A stretch of 59,983 nucleotides of DNA from Hyphomicrobiales bacterium (GCA_900472485.1 UCII01000001.1:1-59983), one strand, 5' to 3'; counted from the first letter of the stretch, positions 45,249 through 55,185 are shown. The notes: generated from the sequence alone by a model not told the origin. Program-made: numbers and translations.

Positions 45249-45553
45249 GGAAGTTTTTACACCATTCCCCTTTCGGTCAAAAAAAGCACACTTTTGCTAT
45301 CGTGCGAAGCCAGCAATTTCTAAAAGTCGTGCGGTGGTAAAAACTGGATCTCATATCGTTCGATCGATATCGATCGTTGGAGGAACATCCGCCAACGGAT
45401 CGCACAGACCTAATATAGGTATGAAGTGGCAGAATAGATAAGAGGCGGGGATTTGCGCGTGGTCCTGATGGGCTAATCTATATTAGACCGCAACGAAATG
45501 CGAACCTTTGCGAGAGACTGAGAAGATTTGGCCGAGACTTGCGCGCTTCTATC
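45249..45553. promoter_or_regulatory. Gap with 16-bp perfect palindrome
   Basis: 305 bases without a gene. CGATCGATATCGATCG at 45361-45376 is a perfect 16-bp palindrome with the size and symmetry of a dimeric-regulator operator. It lies 112 bases before the metallo-hydrolase start. A TTGACC stands close before that start without a properly spaced -10. The gap also contains the end of the MarR-type gene's transcript. Confidence 0.4.
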
Positions 45554-46081
45554 CTAGAGCGTGGCGGCCGAACGTGCCGCCTGTTCGTAATAGCCAGACA
45601 ATGCCCTCAGATGCGAAGCGATATCGGAGAGATCGTCTTGCGAGAGACCCGATACTTTCGTTGCCTCAACCAATAGCCGCTCGCGAATTTCGGTATAGCG
45701 CTTCAGCGCGTCCAGGCCCTTGTCAATGACGCGGATGGTCTTTTCCTTGCCGGCCTTGCCGCTTTTGACGAGGCCTGCCGCCTCAAGCTTCTTGATGGCG
45801 TAATTGGCGACATGCGTGTCCTCGATGTCGAGGACGAGGCAGAGATCGGCAAGCGTTTTCGGCCGATCGCGATGCCGCACCGAATGGATGATCAGGATCT
45901 CGATCGGCGAAAGGCCAGGCACACCGGCCGCCGCCATGCAGCGCACCAGCCAACGATTGAAGGCATGGGAAAAGAGGATTGACCCGTATTCCAGCTCCGA
46001 CAGAGCCGGCGAGCTGCCGCCGGCCAGATGGGCCGACGATACGATCAATTCGCGTCGCTTACTCTTTTCCTCGGACGTCAC
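45554..46081 (-). CDS. MarR-family transcriptional regulator
   Basis: 175-residue winged-helix protein. The helix-turn-helix region is TLADLCLVLDIEDTHVANYAIKKLEAAGLV (residues ~84-113; key part DIEDTHVANYAIKKLE), followed by the wing KAGKEKTIRVIDKG and a dimerisation helix. The N-terminal helix includes LFSHAFNRWLVRCMAAAG. It uses a GTG start with AAGGAG upstream. It lies 83 bases downstream of the oxoprolinase gene on the same strand and probably regulates it or is co-transcribed. Confidence 0.85.
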   Translation of the reverse strand: MTSEEKSKRRELIVSSAHLAGGSSPALSELEYGSILFSHAFNRWLVRCMAAAGVPGLSPIEILIIHSVRHRDRPKTLADLCLVLDIEDTHVANYAIKKLEAAGLVKSGKAGKEKTIRVIDKGLDALKRYTEIRERLLVEATKVSGLSQDDLSDIASHLRALSGYYEQAARSAATL

Positions 46082-46164
46082 CTGAAAACTCCTTCGAACC
46101 GGATCAAGGCCCAGCAGATTCGACGGGCCGAGCGATCAAGGCCGCTCGACCCGGCATCACATTG

Positions 46165-49100
46165 CTATTCGTCCCGTTTTCCGTAGCCACCGCCAGTGGG
46201 AGTGACGACCGTAAAGGCTTCGCCAGCTTCGAGGATGGTATGGGCCGAGCCGATCAGTTCCTCGATCTTGCCATCGTTGCGACGGACATAATTGCGGCCG
46301 GTCTGTCCTGCTTCGCCGCCCTTCACGCCAAAGGGCGCCACACGCCGATGGCCTGACAGGATCGCGAATTCCAGCTTTTCGCGCGTGCGGATCGTGCGTT
46401 GCGTGCCGTTGCCGGCGTTCCATTTGCCGCGTCCGCCCGAATTCGGACGAATGTGGAAATCTTCCAGCACGACCGGGAACCGAGTTTCGAGGATTTCGGG
46501 GTCGGTCAGGCGCGAATTGGTCATATGCGTGTGCACCGCATCGGCGCCATTGAAACCCGGTCCTGCCGGCGCACCGGAGCAGATCGTCTCGTAATATTGA
46601 TAGGCATCGTTGCCGAAGGTCAGATTGTTCATCGTGCCTTGGGCTGCGGCAAGCGCCTCGACGGCGCCGAACAGGCAGTTAGTCACGGCCTGGCTGACCT
46701 CGACATTGCCGGCAACGACGGCCGCTGGATATTTCGGCGTCAGCATCGTGCCTTCGGGAATGATGATCCGGATCGGCCGGAGGCAGCCGGCATTCATCGG
46801 AATATCGGCCTCGACGAGCACACGGAAGACATAGAGGACGGCGGCGCGTGTGACGGGCTGCGGCGCATTGAAATTGTCCGGGCGCTGCGCGGACGTGCCG
46901 TTGAAATCGACCGTCGCCTCGCGCTTGTCCTTGTCGATCGAAATCTTGACGACGATCTTGCAGCCCTGATCCATCTCATAGCTGAATTCACCGTCGGACA
47001 GGCGATCGAGGACGCGGCGCACGCTTTCTGCCGCGTTATCCTGAACATGGCCCATATAGGCATCGACCACATCCTCGCCGAAGTGAACGATCATCTTCTT
47101 CAGCTCGGCGACGCCCTTCTCGTTGGCTGCAACCTGGGCCTTGAGATCGTTGATGTTCTGCGCCAGCGTGCGCACCGGATAGCGCGCACCCGTCAGCAGC
47201 TTGGTAAGTTCCGCCTCACAGAATCGGCCGCGATCGAGCAGCTTGAAATTGTCGATATAGACGCCTTCCTCCTCGATATGGGTGGCGAGCGGCGACATGG
47301 AGCCCGGCGAAATGCCGCCGATATCGGCGTGATGGCCGCGGCTGGCGACCCAGAAGCGGATCTTCTGACCCGCATCGTCAAAGACCGGGGTACAGACCGT
47401 GAGGTCAGGCAGATGCGTGCCGCCATTATAGGGCGCATTGATGAGGAAGACGTCGCCCGGATGGATGACGGCGTTTTCGCGGATCGCGGTTGCGACCGAC
47501 GCATCCATCGAGCCCAGATGAACCGGCATATGCGGCGCGTTGGCGACCAGATTGCCTTCCGCATCGAAGACGGCGCAGGAGAAATCCAGCCGCTCCTTGA
47601 TATTGACCGAATAGGCCGTGTTTTGCAGCGTCATGCCCATCTGCTCGGCGATCGACATGAAAAGATTGTTGAAAATCTCCAGCATCACCGGATCGGCCTT
47701 GGTACCGATGGCGTTGCGTTCGGGCAGCGCCTTGATGCGCTCGAGGACGATATGATCCTTGACCGTCAGCTGCGCCTGCCAGCCGTCCTCGATGACGATC
47801 GTCTGGTTCGGCTCGATGATGATGGCCGGACCGGTCACGGTCTGGCCGGGCTTGATCGCCTGGCGCAGAACAACGGCCGCATCGTGACTCTCGCCGTTCG
47901 AATAGAAGGCGGTGCGCCTTGCTGCCTCAGCTTCACCTTCGCCCATCGTCTCCAGCTCGACTGCGATATCGGCCGCAGCGCCGCCGATCGTTTCGATCTC
48001 GACGGCTTCCACCACCAAAGGCTTGTCCTCGGCAACGAAACCGAAGCGGCGCTTGTGCAGCGTCTCGAATTGGCTGCGCAGCCGCGAGGGCTTGTCGATC
48101 TCGGGGAAAGTCGTTTCGACCGCCAGCAGCGTATCGGTGCCAGCATAGCGGATATGGGCGCGCTGGACCGTCTTGATCTCGGCCGTTGCGACACCTTGGG
48201 CTCCCAATTCGGGCACGCATTCGCCACGCAGTTCGCTGCCAAGCGCTGCGATGGCGGCAGGTGCGGCATCATCGAGGGAAACGCCGAGTGCCTTCTGGCG
48301 CGTTGCGCGGATATCGGCAAGGCCCATGCCATAGGCGGAGAGAAGGCCGGACATCGGATGCAGAAGGATGCTCTTCATGCCGAGCGCATCGGCCACCAGA
48401 CAGGCATGCTGGCCACCGGCGCCGCCGAAGCAGTTGAGCGCATAGCGCGTCACGTCATAGCCGCGCTGCACGGAGATTTTCTTGATCGCCTCGACCATAT
48501 TGGCAACCGCGATGCGGATAAAGCCGTCGGCAACGTCCTCCGGGCTTCGCCCATCGCCAATTTCGGCTGCGAGGGATGCGAACTTGGTCCGCACCGTCTC
48601 GACATCGAGCGGCTGATCCTGGTTGGGTCCGAAAATGGAGGGGAAGAATTCCGGCAGCAGCTTGCCGGCCATGACATTGGCATCGGTGACCGCCAGCGGA
48701 CCGCCATTGCGATAGCAGGCCGGACCCGGAAAGGCGCCGGCAGAATCTGGGCCGACGCGGAAGCGATCACCATCGAAATGCAGGATCGAACCGCCGCCGG
48801 CCGCGACAGTGTGGATCAGCATCATCGGCGCACGGACGCGGACGCCCGCCACCTCCGTCTCGAAGGCGCGCTCATATTCGCCATCGAAATGCGCCACATC
48901 CGTCGAGGTGCCGCCCATGTCGAAGCCAATGACATTGGCAAAACCCGCCTGCTCGCCGGTTTTCGCAAGGCCGACCACGCCGCCAGCCGGACCCGAAAGG
49001 ATCGCGTCCTTGCCCTGGAACATGTCGGCGGCCGTCAATCCGCCTGACGACATCATGAACATGACGCGCGCGCCGGTGCGCTCGACATCGAGCTCATCGC

Positions 49101-49809
49101 AGACCTGGCGGATGTAGCGGCCGAGCACCGGCGACAGATAGGCGTCGATGACAGCCGTATCGCCGCGGCCGACGAGCTTGATCAGCGGTGAGACCTCATG
49201 ACTGACCGAAACCTGCTCGAAGCCAATGGATCTGGCGATCCTCGCGACCGCAGCCTCATGCGCGGGAAATTTATAGGCATGCATGAAGACGATGGCGACG
49301 GAGCGATAACCTCTAGCGAGAAGGTCGCGCAGTGCCGCTTCTGCAGCCTTTTCGTCCAGAGCCAGTTCGACGGTGCCGTCGGCAAGCACCCTCTCTTCGA
49401 TCTCGACGACATCTTCGTACAGCGCTTCCGGCTTGACGATCTCGGTCGCGAAGATCTTCTTGCGCTCCTGATAGCCGATGCGCAGCGCGTCACGGAAACC
49501 CTTTGTCGTCACCAGCGCAAGGCGTTCGCCCTTGCGCTCGAGCAGCGCATTGGTGGCGACCGTCGTGCCCATGCGGACCTCGCCGATCGCATCTTCAGGA
49601 ACCGGCTCGCTCTTGCCAAGACCGAGATGGAGACGAATGCCGTGAACGGCGGCATCGCGATAAGCCTCGGGATTTTCTGAGAGGACTTTGCGGGCGTGGA
49701 GAGCACCGGACGGATCGCGCCCGACAACGTCGGTAAAGGTACCGCCGCGATCGATCCAGAAATCCCAACGACCCGAAATATTCTCCGACAAACCCGCCTC
49801 CAGCAGCAT
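46165..49809 (-). CDS. Hydantoinase/5-oxoprolinase A-B fusion
   Basis: 1214-residue cytoplasmic enzyme with the full 5-oxoprolinase plan. The HyuA part (residues ~1-670) begins with the ATP-site motif DRGGTFTDV and contains [13 protein letters not shown] and [13 protein letters not shown]. The HyuB part (~690-1205) begins [12 protein letters not shown], contains [14 protein letters not shown] and ends [12 protein letters not shown]. The family opens 5-oxo-L-proline or hydantoin-type rings with ATP. The ATG at 49809 is chosen to give the normal N-terminus; an upstream extension of 27 codons reads as hydrophobic and unlike the family. A MarR regulator lies downstream. 5-Oxoproline is the likeliest substrate but hydantoins are possible. 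Confidence 0.9.
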   Translation of the reverse strand: MLLEAGLSENISGRWDFWIDRGGTFTDVVGRDPSGALHARKVLSENPEAYRDAAVHGIRLHLGLGKSEPVPEDAIGEVRMGTTVATNALLERKGERLALVTTKGFRDALRIGYQERKKIFATEIVKPEALYEDVVEIEERVLADGTVELALDEKAAEAALRDLLARGYRSVAIVFMHAYKFPAHEAAVARIARSIGFEQVSVSHEVSPLIKLVGRGDTAVIDAYLSPVLGRYIRQVCDELDVERTGARVMFMMSSGGLTAADMFQGKDAILSGPAGGVVGLAKTGEQAGFANVIGFDMGGTSTDVAHFDGEYERAFETEVAGVRVRAPMMLIHTVAAGGGSILHFDGDRFRVGPDSAGAFPGPACYRNGGPLAVTDANVMAGKLLPEFFPSIFGPNQDQPLDVETVRTKFASLAAEIGDGRSPEDVADGFIRIAVANMVEAIKKISVQRGYDVTRYALNCFGGAGGQHACLVADALGMKSILLHPMSGLLSAYGMGLADIRATRQKALGVSLDDAAPAAIAALGSELRGECVPELGAQGVATAEIKTVQRAHIRYAGTDTLLAVETTFPEIDKPSRLRSQFETLHKRRFGFVAEDKPLVVEAVEIETIGGAAADIAVELETMGEGEAEAARRTAFYSNGESHDAAVVLRQAIKPGQTVTGPAIIIEPNQTIVIEDGWQAQLTVKDHIVLERIKALPERNAIGTKADPVMLEIFNNLFMSIAEQMGMTLQNTAYSVNIKERLDFSCAVFDAEGNLVANAPHMPVHLGSMDASVATAIRENAVIHPGDVFLINAPYNGGTHLPDLTVCTPVFDDAGQKIRFWVASRGHHADIGGISPGSMSPLATHIEEEGVYIDNFKLLDRGRFCEAELTKLLTGARYPVRTLAQNINDLKAQVAANEKGVAELKKMIVHFGEDVVDAYMGHVQDNAAESVRRVLDRLSDGEFSYEMDQGCKIVVKISIDKDKREATVDFNGTSAQRPDNFNAPQPVTRAAVLYVFRVLVEADIPMNAGCLRPIRIIIPEGTMLTPKYPAAVVAGNVEVSQAVTNCLFGAVEALAAAQGTMNNLTFGNDAYQYYETICSGAPAGPGFNGADAVHTHMTNSRLTDPEILETRFPVVLEDFHIRPNSGGRGKWNAGNGTQRTIRTREKLEFAILSGHRRVAPFGVKGGEAGQTGRNYVRRNDGKIEELIGSAHTILEAGEAFTVVTPTGGGYGKRDE

Positions 49810-49817
49810 TACGCCAA

Positions 49818-49863
49818 CAACGATGATAATATATCGATAAATCGTCAACGTTTTATCGTCAAC
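49818..49863 (-). promoter_or_regulatory. Promoter region of the oxoprolinase gene with a direct repeat
   Basis: ATCGTCAAC occurs at 49841-49849 and again at 49855-49863, 14 bases apart. On the minus strand each gives a TTGACG; the upstream one is followed 17 bases later by TATCGA. This AT-rich block could be a promoter with a repeated regulator site, perhaps for the MarR protein encoded downstream. Confidence 0.4.
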
Positions 49864-49924
49864 ATGAATCGATACCGATCGCCATGACAATTTTCGTCAT
49901 CATAACGCTTGCGGCGAGCCTGAC

Positions 49925-50317
49925 CTAATCCTCGAAGCGGCTCGTTGCCTCGCGATCGTGATCATATCGTCTCGTGAGCGGAAACGGCGGCAGCCAGGAT
50001 TCGCGGCGGACGGTCCAGAGTTCGTAGGTCGGCTTCAACTGATCCGGAGCATCGAGAGACCCGAGGTTCACTTCGATTTCGTCTGCGCTTCGCGAGAAGA
50101 CGGACGAGCCGCAGTGAGGGCAGAAAAATCGGCCGGCATAGTCTCGTGTTTCGCCTTCGATCGTCACCGCATCCTCGGGAAAGATCGCGGAGGCATGGAA
50201 AAGCGCGCCGTGATGTTTGCGGCAATCGAGACAATGGCAGATGCCGACCCGATAGGGGCGCCCCGACGCGACAATCCGCACCTTGCCGCACAAGCAGCCG
50301 CCGGTAAATCGATCCAT
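49925..50317 (-). CDS. GFA-family zinc protein
   Basis: 130-residue protein of the glutathione-dependent formaldehyde-activating (GFA) family. Zinc-binding cysteine motifs are GCLCGKVR (residues 7-14), CHCLDCRKHHG (~27-37) and FCPHCGS (~66-72). True GFA activity is doubtful for most members; many are of unknown function. The ATG at 50317 has GAGGAAG upstream. It lies downstream of the protocatechuate importer on the same strand and divides it from the oxoprolinase gene. Confidence 0.85.
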   Translation of the reverse strand: MDRFTGGCLCGKVRIVASGRPYRVGICHCLDCRKHHGALFHASAIFPEDAVTIEGETRDYAGRFFCPHCGSSVFSRSADEIEVNLGSLDAPDQLKPTYELWTVRRESWLPPFPLTRRYDHDREATSRFED

Positions 50318-50400
50318 CTTGCACTTCCTCAAAAACAAGCAGGCGGACTGTCTACGACAAACGGAACAGCCGCCGCAACGGCAGGCGGCTGGTGGGAGCA

Positions 50401-50436
50401 TGGCGTTTCATTATAACGCCACGCTCCATCGGAGCA
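50401..50436 (-). terminator. Paired small hairpins after the importer genes
   Basis: GCTCC/GGAGC (50424-50436) and GGCGTT/AACGCC (50402-50420) form two small stems just beyond the last importer ATPase gene. No clear T-tract follows. They may mark the end of the importer transcript. Confidence 0.3.
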
Positions 50437-50453
50437 CAGCCGAAGCAGATGCG

Positions 50454-51170
50454 CTAATGCAATCCACCGACGCCGAGCAAGCGTTCAACCGCGCCATGAT
50501 CCGCAGCCAGCCCCTCGGGCGTACCCTTCCAGGCAAGCCGGCCGCGTTCCAGAATGATGACATCGCTGGCAAAATCGAGCGCGCTTTGGATGCGCTGCTC
50601 GACGAGCAGGATCGTCATATCGCCCGATTTGGCAAGCTTGGCGAAGGCGGCCATCAACTCTTCGCAGATGACGGGGGCAAGCCCCTCCAGCGGCTCGTCG
50701 AGAAGCAGGACGGAAGGACGGCCGAGAATTGTACGGGCCGTCGACAGCATCTGCTGTTCGCCGCCGGAAAGCTGGCTGCCTAAATTTTTGCGACGCTCCT
50801 TCAGGCGCGGGAACATGTCATAGGCTTCCTGCAAAGCGCTCTTCGGCCGTCCTTTGAGCCCAACGGACAGATTTTCCTCCACCGTCAGCGTCGGAAAGAC
50901 GTCGCGCGTCTGCGGCACATAGCCGAGGCCCTGATGGGCGCGGCCGGCGCTCGGCAGGCCAGCGATGTCGGCCGAACCCAGCCGGATGCGGCCATCATAG
51001 CGCCGGGTCTGCCCGGCGAGCGTGGCAAGCAGCGTGCTCTTGCCCATGCCGTTGCGGCCGAGCACGGCGAGCCGCCCGCCGGCGCGGACCGAAAATGAAA
51101 CCCCTTCCAGCACCCGCGTCGGCCCGTAGCCGGCCGACAGGTTTTCGACTTCAAGCGGCGTGGCCGGCAT
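50454..51170 (-). CDS. pcaX: Protocatechuate importer ATPase 2 (LivF-like)
   Basis: ATP-binding subunit, 238 residues, LivF length and pattern: Walker A GRNGMGKST, signature LSGGEQQML, Walker B VLLLDEPLEGL and H-loop LLVEQR, the LivF-specific Glu-Gln replacement of His. I chose the ATG at 51170, which has GGGAG at good spacing; it overlaps the upstream ATPase gene by 20 bases. By order and neighbours it corresponds to pcaX of the S. meliloti protocatechuate transporter pcaMNVWX, as I remember it. Confidence 0.87.
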   Translation of the reverse strand: MPATPLEVENLSAGYGPTRVLEGVSFSVRAGGRLAVLGRNGMGKSTLLATLAGQTRRYDGRIRLGSADIAGLPSAGRAHQGLGYVPQTRDVFPTLTVEENLSVGLKGRPKSALQEAYDMFPRLKERRKNLGSQLSGGEQQMLSTARTILGRPSVLLLDEPLEGLAPVICEELMAAFAKLAKSGDMTILLVEQRIQSALDFASDVIILERGRLAWKGTPEGLAADHGAVERLLGVGGLH

Positions 51171-51915
51171 TGGCATAGCTCCCAAGATAGGCTTCGCGCA
51201 CCCGCGCATCCTGCGTCACGTCTTTCGGCGATCCGTCAAATATGATCGTGCCGGCGGCGAGCACCACCACGCGCTTGGCGAAGCGGAAGACGAGGTCCAT
51301 ATCATGCTCGATCATCAACACGGCGAGATCGGCGGGCAGATCGGCCAGCGCCTGCTCAATGCGGCCGGTATCGCTCTGCGGCACGCCGGCCGCGGGCTCA
51401 TCGAGCAGGAGCACCTTCGGCTTCAGGGCCATGGCAACGGCAATTTCCAGTAGCCGCTGCTGGCCGTAGGCAATCTCGCTGACCTTGCGATGCGCGAGTG
51501 CCGCAAGCCCGAGCGTGCCGAGTAACTCCTCCGTCTCGGCCATGACATCACGCATGGAAAGGAAATTGCCGAACATGCGGCCGGAGCGACCCGTCCGCTG
51601 CAGCACCGCCATGCCGACATGCTCGGCCGGAGTCATATCCTGAAACAGCCGCGTCACCTGGAATGAACGCACCAGCCCGCGCCTGACCCGGCCGATGGCA
51701 TCTACCTTGTTGACGTTCTGACCGGCGATGCGGACCTCGCCGGAATCCGCCTGTAGATTGCCTGTCACGAGGTTGACGAAGCTGGTCTTGCCGGCGCCGT
51801 TAGGCCCGATCAGGGCGACGCGATCTCCCGGCGCCATCGACAGGCTGACATTGTTTGTCACCGTGAGGCCGCCGAACGCCTTCTTCAGATTGCTGACTTC
51901 GAAAATCGCGCTCAT
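51151..51915 (-). CDS. pcaW: Protocatechuate importer ATPase 1 (LivG-like)
   Basis: ATP-binding subunit, 254 residues. Walker A GPNGAGKTS, the LivG-type QVTRLFQDMT region after the Q-loop, a signature-like IAYGQQRLL, Walker B VLLLDEPAAGV and H-loop MIEHDMDLV. The C-terminus carries the LivG-type AYLGSYA ending. The ATG at 51915 has GGGAGG upstream and forms an ATGA overlap with the permease gene. It pairs with the LivF-like protein to form the heterodimeric motor. Confidence 0.88.
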   Translation of the reverse strand: MSAIFEVSNLKKAFGGLTVTNNVSLSMAPGDRVALIGPNGAGKTSFVNLVTGNLQADSGEVRIAGQNVNKVDAIGRVRRGLVRSFQVTRLFQDMTPAEHVGMAVLQRTGRSGRMFGNFLSMRDVMAETEELLGTLGLAALAHRKVSEIAYGQQRLLEIAVAMALKPKVLLLDEPAAGVPQSDTGRIEQALADLPADLAVLMIEHDMDLVFRFAKRVVVLAAGTIIFDGSPKDVTQDARVREAYLGSYANAGHAA

Positions 51916-52916
51916 GCCCGCGCCTCCCGGCGACGGGCCACATAGACGGCGGCCGTACCGTAGATACCCTTGGGCGCGAAGAGAACGACGAGGATCAGCA
52001 AAGCGCCGACGATCGTCAGCCAATGGAAGGGATTGGCGGCAGAGACGTAATCCTCAAACAGCATGAAAATCAGCGTGCCGACGAGAGCGCCGAACAGAGA
52101 ACCTGTACCGCCGAGCACGAGCATGACCAGCGCCTCGGCCGATTGTGTGAAGGAGAGGCTGTCGAGACCGACGACCTGCGTCGAGATAGCAGTCAAGGCG
52201 CCGCCGATGCCGGCAACGGCGCCGGAAATGACATACATCTTGATGAGAGCCACCTTCGGCGAAGCGCCCATGGCGCGGATGCGCAAGGGATCCTGCCGAA
52301 TACCGCGGCAGAGCATGCCGAAGGGCGAACGGACGAGAAAGCGCAAAAGCACGAGGACGATCAGCAGCAGTGCCACGCCATAGAAGTAGGCCGTGTGCCC
52401 ATAGAGATCGAACTCGAAAACACCGAACAGCGGATCGGCTGAAATCCCCGACAATCCGTCGCTGCCGCCGGTCCAGCTCGATGCTTTGTTGGCGAATTCG
52501 TGGAAGAGATAGACCAGCGCGATCGATAGCACGAGCTGCGGCAGGCCATGAGCTCTCAAAATGACGATGGAGCAGATCAACCCGGCAATCGCACCGCCGG
52601 CGATGCCGGCAAGCGTCATCAGCAGCGGATCGTTGATGCCGTAATGGGCCGATGCGATGCCGGCCGCATAGGCGCCCGCGCCGAACAGTGCGGCATGGCC
52701 GAGGGTCGCAACGCCGCAATAGCCGGTGACGAGATCGAGCGAGAGGACGAGAAGCGCGATCGCGATCAGCCGCGTGAGAAGAGCGAGATTATCCGGAAAC
52801 AAGAGGTAGCCGGCGGCAGCCACGACGATGATGACCGCGACCGCGATGATATCCTGTCCAAGTGTGCGGTATCTGGTCACGGTCGTCGCCGCCTCTCTTT
52901 CAAGGGTCAAGGCCAT
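51912..52916 (-). CDS. pcaV: Protocatechuate importer permease 2 (LivM-like)
   Basis: Inner-membrane permease, 334 residues. About nine hydrophobic helices; the LivM motif GYCGVATLGHAALFGAGAY is near residue 67, and the docking loop RAMGASPKVALIKMYVISG near 207. A conserved glycine-rich stretch (LGGTGSLFGALVG) follows. One base separates it from the upstream permease gene and four bases overlap the downstream ATPase gene, so the set is tightly coupled. Confidence 0.88.
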   Translation of the reverse strand: MALTLEREAATTVTRYRTLGQDIIAVAVIIVVAAAGYLLFPDNLALLTRLIAIALLVLSLDLVTGYCGVATLGHAALFGAGAYAAGIASAHYGINDPLLMTLAGIAGGAIAGLICSIVILRAHGLPQLVLSIALVYLFHEFANKASSWTGGSDGLSGISADPLFGVFEFDLYGHTAYFYGVALLLIVLVLLRFLVRSPFGMLCRGIRQDPLRIRAMGASPKVALIKMYVISGAVAGIGGALTAISTQVVGLDSLSFTQSAEALVMLVLGGTGSLFGALVGTLIFMLFEDYVSAANPFHWLTIVGALLILVVLFAPKGIYGTAAVYVARRREARA

Positions 52917-52917
52917 G

Positions 52918-53781
52918 TTACTTCATTCTCCCGGCAAAGCCGCGCGGGAAGACGCAGACGATGGCGATGACGGCCAGATAGAAGAAGAATTCGCCGTATT
53001 CCGGCATGAGGTAACGGCCCGTCGTGTCGATGCAGCCAAGGATGAGGCAGGCGAGCAGCGCGCCGGAAATCGAGCCGGCACCGCCGACGGAGACGACGAC
53101 CAGAAACGTCACCATGTAGCGCAGGGCATAATAGGGTTCGACAGGCAGTAGCTCGGCCCCCACGACGCCGCCGAAAGCGGCAAGCCCGACGGCGATGGCG
53201 AAGCTGACCGCATAAACGATTTCCGTTCGCACACCGAGAGCCGCCGCCATTGCGGCATTGTCGACTGAGGCCCGTAGCTTCACGCCGAAGGAGGTCTTCT
53301 CAATCGTGTACCACAGCGCTAAAGCAACGATGAGGCCACAGACGATCGCGAAGATGCGATGGGTGCCGATGGTCCGAAAGCCAAGATCGATGGAGCCCTG
53401 CAGGCTGCCCGGCAAGGGTATGGTCTTCAAAGTCGGGCCGAAGACGTAGTTGGCGATACCGATGATGCAGAAGGTGATGCCGATCGTCATCAGCACCTGC
53501 GTCAACTCGGGCGCACCATAGATGCGCCGATAGAGCAGCCGCTCGATCGGGATGGAGATGATGACGGTGCCGACCACGGCCAGCAAGACGGCGGCAGCAT
53601 AGCCAAGACCAAGATCATGTGCGGCATAAGAGGCGATATAGCCGCCGATCATGGCGAACGCACCATGGGCCAGATTGACGACGCGCATCAACCCCATAGT
53701 GACGGAAAGCCCGATGGAAATGACGAACAGCACCATGCCGTAAGCGAGGGCATCGACTGCTATGCTGAGCACGGTTTGCAT
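52918..53781 (-). CDS. pcaN: Protocatechuate importer permease 1 (LivH-like)
   Basis: Inner-membrane permease, 287 residues, with the LivH pattern: MGLMRVVNLAHGAFAMIGGYIA near residue 30 and the docking loop ASVDNAAMAAALGVRTE near 190. The start ATG has only a weak ribosome site. The preceding 88-base gap contains an 8-bp hairpin after the binding-protein gene. Gene position equals pcaN in the S. meliloti protocatechuate importer. Confidence 0.88.
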   Translation of the reverse strand: MQTVLSIAVDALAYGMVLFVISIGLSVTMGLMRVVNLAHGAFAMIGGYIASYAAHDLGLGYAAAVLLAVVGTVIISIPIERLLYRRIYGAPELTQVLMTIGITFCIIGIANYVFGPTLKTIPLPGSLQGSIDLGFRTIGTHRIFAIVCGLIVALALWYTIEKTSFGVKLRASVDNAAMAAALGVRTEIVYAVSFAIAVGLAAFGGVVGAELLPVEPYYALRYMVTFLVVVSVGGAGSISGALLACLILGCIDTTGRYLMPEYGEFFFYLAVIAIVCVFPRGFAGRMK

Positions 53782-53822
53782 TGAGATCGCTGGTCCGGTT
53801 GTTGTAGCGCGGCGGCTATCAA

Positions 53823-53852
53823 ACGCCTGAACGAAAACGTCCGCTCAGGCGT
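53823..53852 (-). terminator. Hairpin after the importer binding-protein gene
   Basis: ACGCCTGA (53823-53830) pairs perfectly with TCAGGCGT (53845-53852) around a 14-base loop, 17 bases after the binding-protein stop. It probably attenuates read-through or stabilises the binding-protein mRNA. Confidence 0.55.
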
Positions 53853-53869
53853 CTCAAGCTTAGGAGCGC

Positions 53870-55042
53870 TTACTTCGCGGCAGCAAGGCCGGGATCGCCC
53901 TGCTTCTCGAAGGTCTGGATTTCCTTGTTGTAGTATTTGCCGTCATCGCCCTTGGCGACCTCACGCAGATAGATGTTCTGCGTGATATGCCGGCTTTCCG
54001 CGTCGATGGTGACCGGGCCGCGCGGGCTGACCCAGGACAGGTCCTTCACGGCGTCGACCGCCTTCTGCGCATCCTGCTTGCCGCCGGTCGCCTCGATCAT
54101 CTTGTAGATGACATGCATGCCGTCGAAGGCGCCGACGGCTGGGAAGGTCAGCTCAGCCGGATTGCCGATCGCCTTGCCGGCGGCCGCAACGAAGGCCTTG
54201 TTTTCCGGCGAGTCATGCGACACCGAATAATGGAAAGTCGTCTGCATGCCGAGCGCGGCATCGCCAAGCGCCGGCAGATCGGATTCCTGCGTCAGGTCGC
54301 CGGGCGCGAACAGCTTGATGCCCGCTGTTTTCAGGCCATTCTCATTATAAGCCTTGACGAAACCGAGCGTCGTCGGGCCGGATGGCAGGAAGGCGAAGAC
54401 GCCTTGCGCGCCGGAATCCTTGATGCGCTGCATGATCGGGCTGAAGTCATTGGTCGAAAGCGGCATGCGGATCGCCTGAACCACCTGGCCGCCCTGCTTC
54501 TCGAATCCCGCCTTGAAGGCATTTTCGGCATCGACGCCCGGGCCGTAATCGCTGACGACAGAAATAACCTTCTTCACGCCGGCATCAAAGGCGACCTTGG
54601 CGATCGGAGTCGACGTCTGCCAGGTGGTGAAGGAGGTGCGCACGACGAGCGGGCTCTTGGTGACGATCGCCGAAGTGGCGGCATTGAAGATCACCATCGG
54701 CACATTGGCCTGCTTGAGGATCGGCGTTACAGCCATCGCATCCGGCGTGAAGTAGAAGCCGGCGAGATACTGCACCTTCCCCTTGACGACGAGTTCCTGG
54801 GCGAGCGACTTCGATTGGGCAGGATCGGCCGCAGGCAAATCGCGGTAGATCACCTCCACCTCGTCGTTGCCGACCTTCTTGCCATTCACAGCCATATAGG
54901 CGTCGATGCCCGCCTTGAAATTCTTGCCCTGCAGCGCGAACGGGCCGGAAAACGGACCGATGACGCCGACCTTGATGATGTCGGCATAAGCAGCGCCGCC
55001 AAGCGCAACGGCCGCAACCGCGGCCAAGACAAACCGTTTCAT
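53870..55042 (-). CDS. pcaM: Protocatechuate-binding periplasmic protein (LivJ family)
   Basis: Type 1 periplasmic-binding protein (Peripla_BP_6), 390 residues. The Sec signal is residues 1-20 (FVLAAVAAVALGGAAYA). The mature protein starts IIKVGVIGPFSGPFALQG, the usual LivJ-type opening, and has the central VVSDYGPGVDAE. The ATG follows GGGAGGAG. Synteny with pcaDCHGB and a PcaQ-like motif upstream point to protocatechuate as ligand, as for PcaM in S. meliloti; by family alone it would be called an amino-acid-binding protein. Confidence 0.87.
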   Translation of the reverse strand: MKRFVLAAVAAVALGGAAYADIIKVGVIGPFSGPFALQGKNFKAGIDAYMAVNGKKVGNDEVEVIYRDLPAADPAQSKSLAQELVVKGKVQYLAGFYFTPDAMAVTPILKQANVPMVIFNAATSAIVTKSPLVVRTSFTTWQTSTPIAKVAFDAGVKKVISVVSDYGPGVDAENAFKAGFEKQGGQVVQAIRMPLSTNDFSPIMQRIKDSGAQGVFAFLPSGPTTLGFVKAYNENGLKTAGIKLFAPGDLTQESDLPALGDAALGMQTTFHYSVSHDSPENKAFVAAAGKAIGNPAELTFPAVGAFDGMHVIYKMIEATGGKQDAQKAVDAVKDLSWVSPRGPVTIDAESRHITQNIYLREVAKGDDGKYYNKEIQTFEKQGDPGLAAAK

Positions 55043-55153
55043 TTTTCTCCTCCCGGCAGCCGTTTCTTGTGCCGCCCTTGATCGTTCAAATTTCGATCAT
55101 CGCCAATTTCTCACGGGAAATGGTGATGTAAAATGAAATAAAGACCGCCACCC

Positions 55154-55169
55154 ATATTGATCTGGTTAT
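55154..55169 (-). promoter_or_regulatory. PcaQ-like site upstream of pcaM
   Basis: On the minus strand the sequence starts with a perfect ATAACC half-site followed by AGAT and an imperfect second half. The S. meliloti PcaQ consensus, from memory, is ATAACC-N4-GGTTAA. The core ATCTGGTTA (plus strand) also occurs upstream of pcaD at 58862-58870. It lies about 115-130 bases before the pcaM start. Confidence 0.5.
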
Positions 55170-55185
55170 GGATGATGGAAATATC

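Noticed and set aside
46399..49047. An 882-codon open frame on the plus strand opposite the oxoprolinase gene
   Set aside because: It is antisense to a complete family-length protein, is rich in Arg/Asp/Gly as expected for the complement of GC-rich codons, and shows no domain or ribosome site.
50454..55042. Calling the Liv-type importer a branched-chain amino acid transporter
   Set aside because: Position beside pcaDCHGB/pcaQ, the PcaQ-like site and the remembered S. meliloti pcaMNVWX gene set favour protocatechuate.
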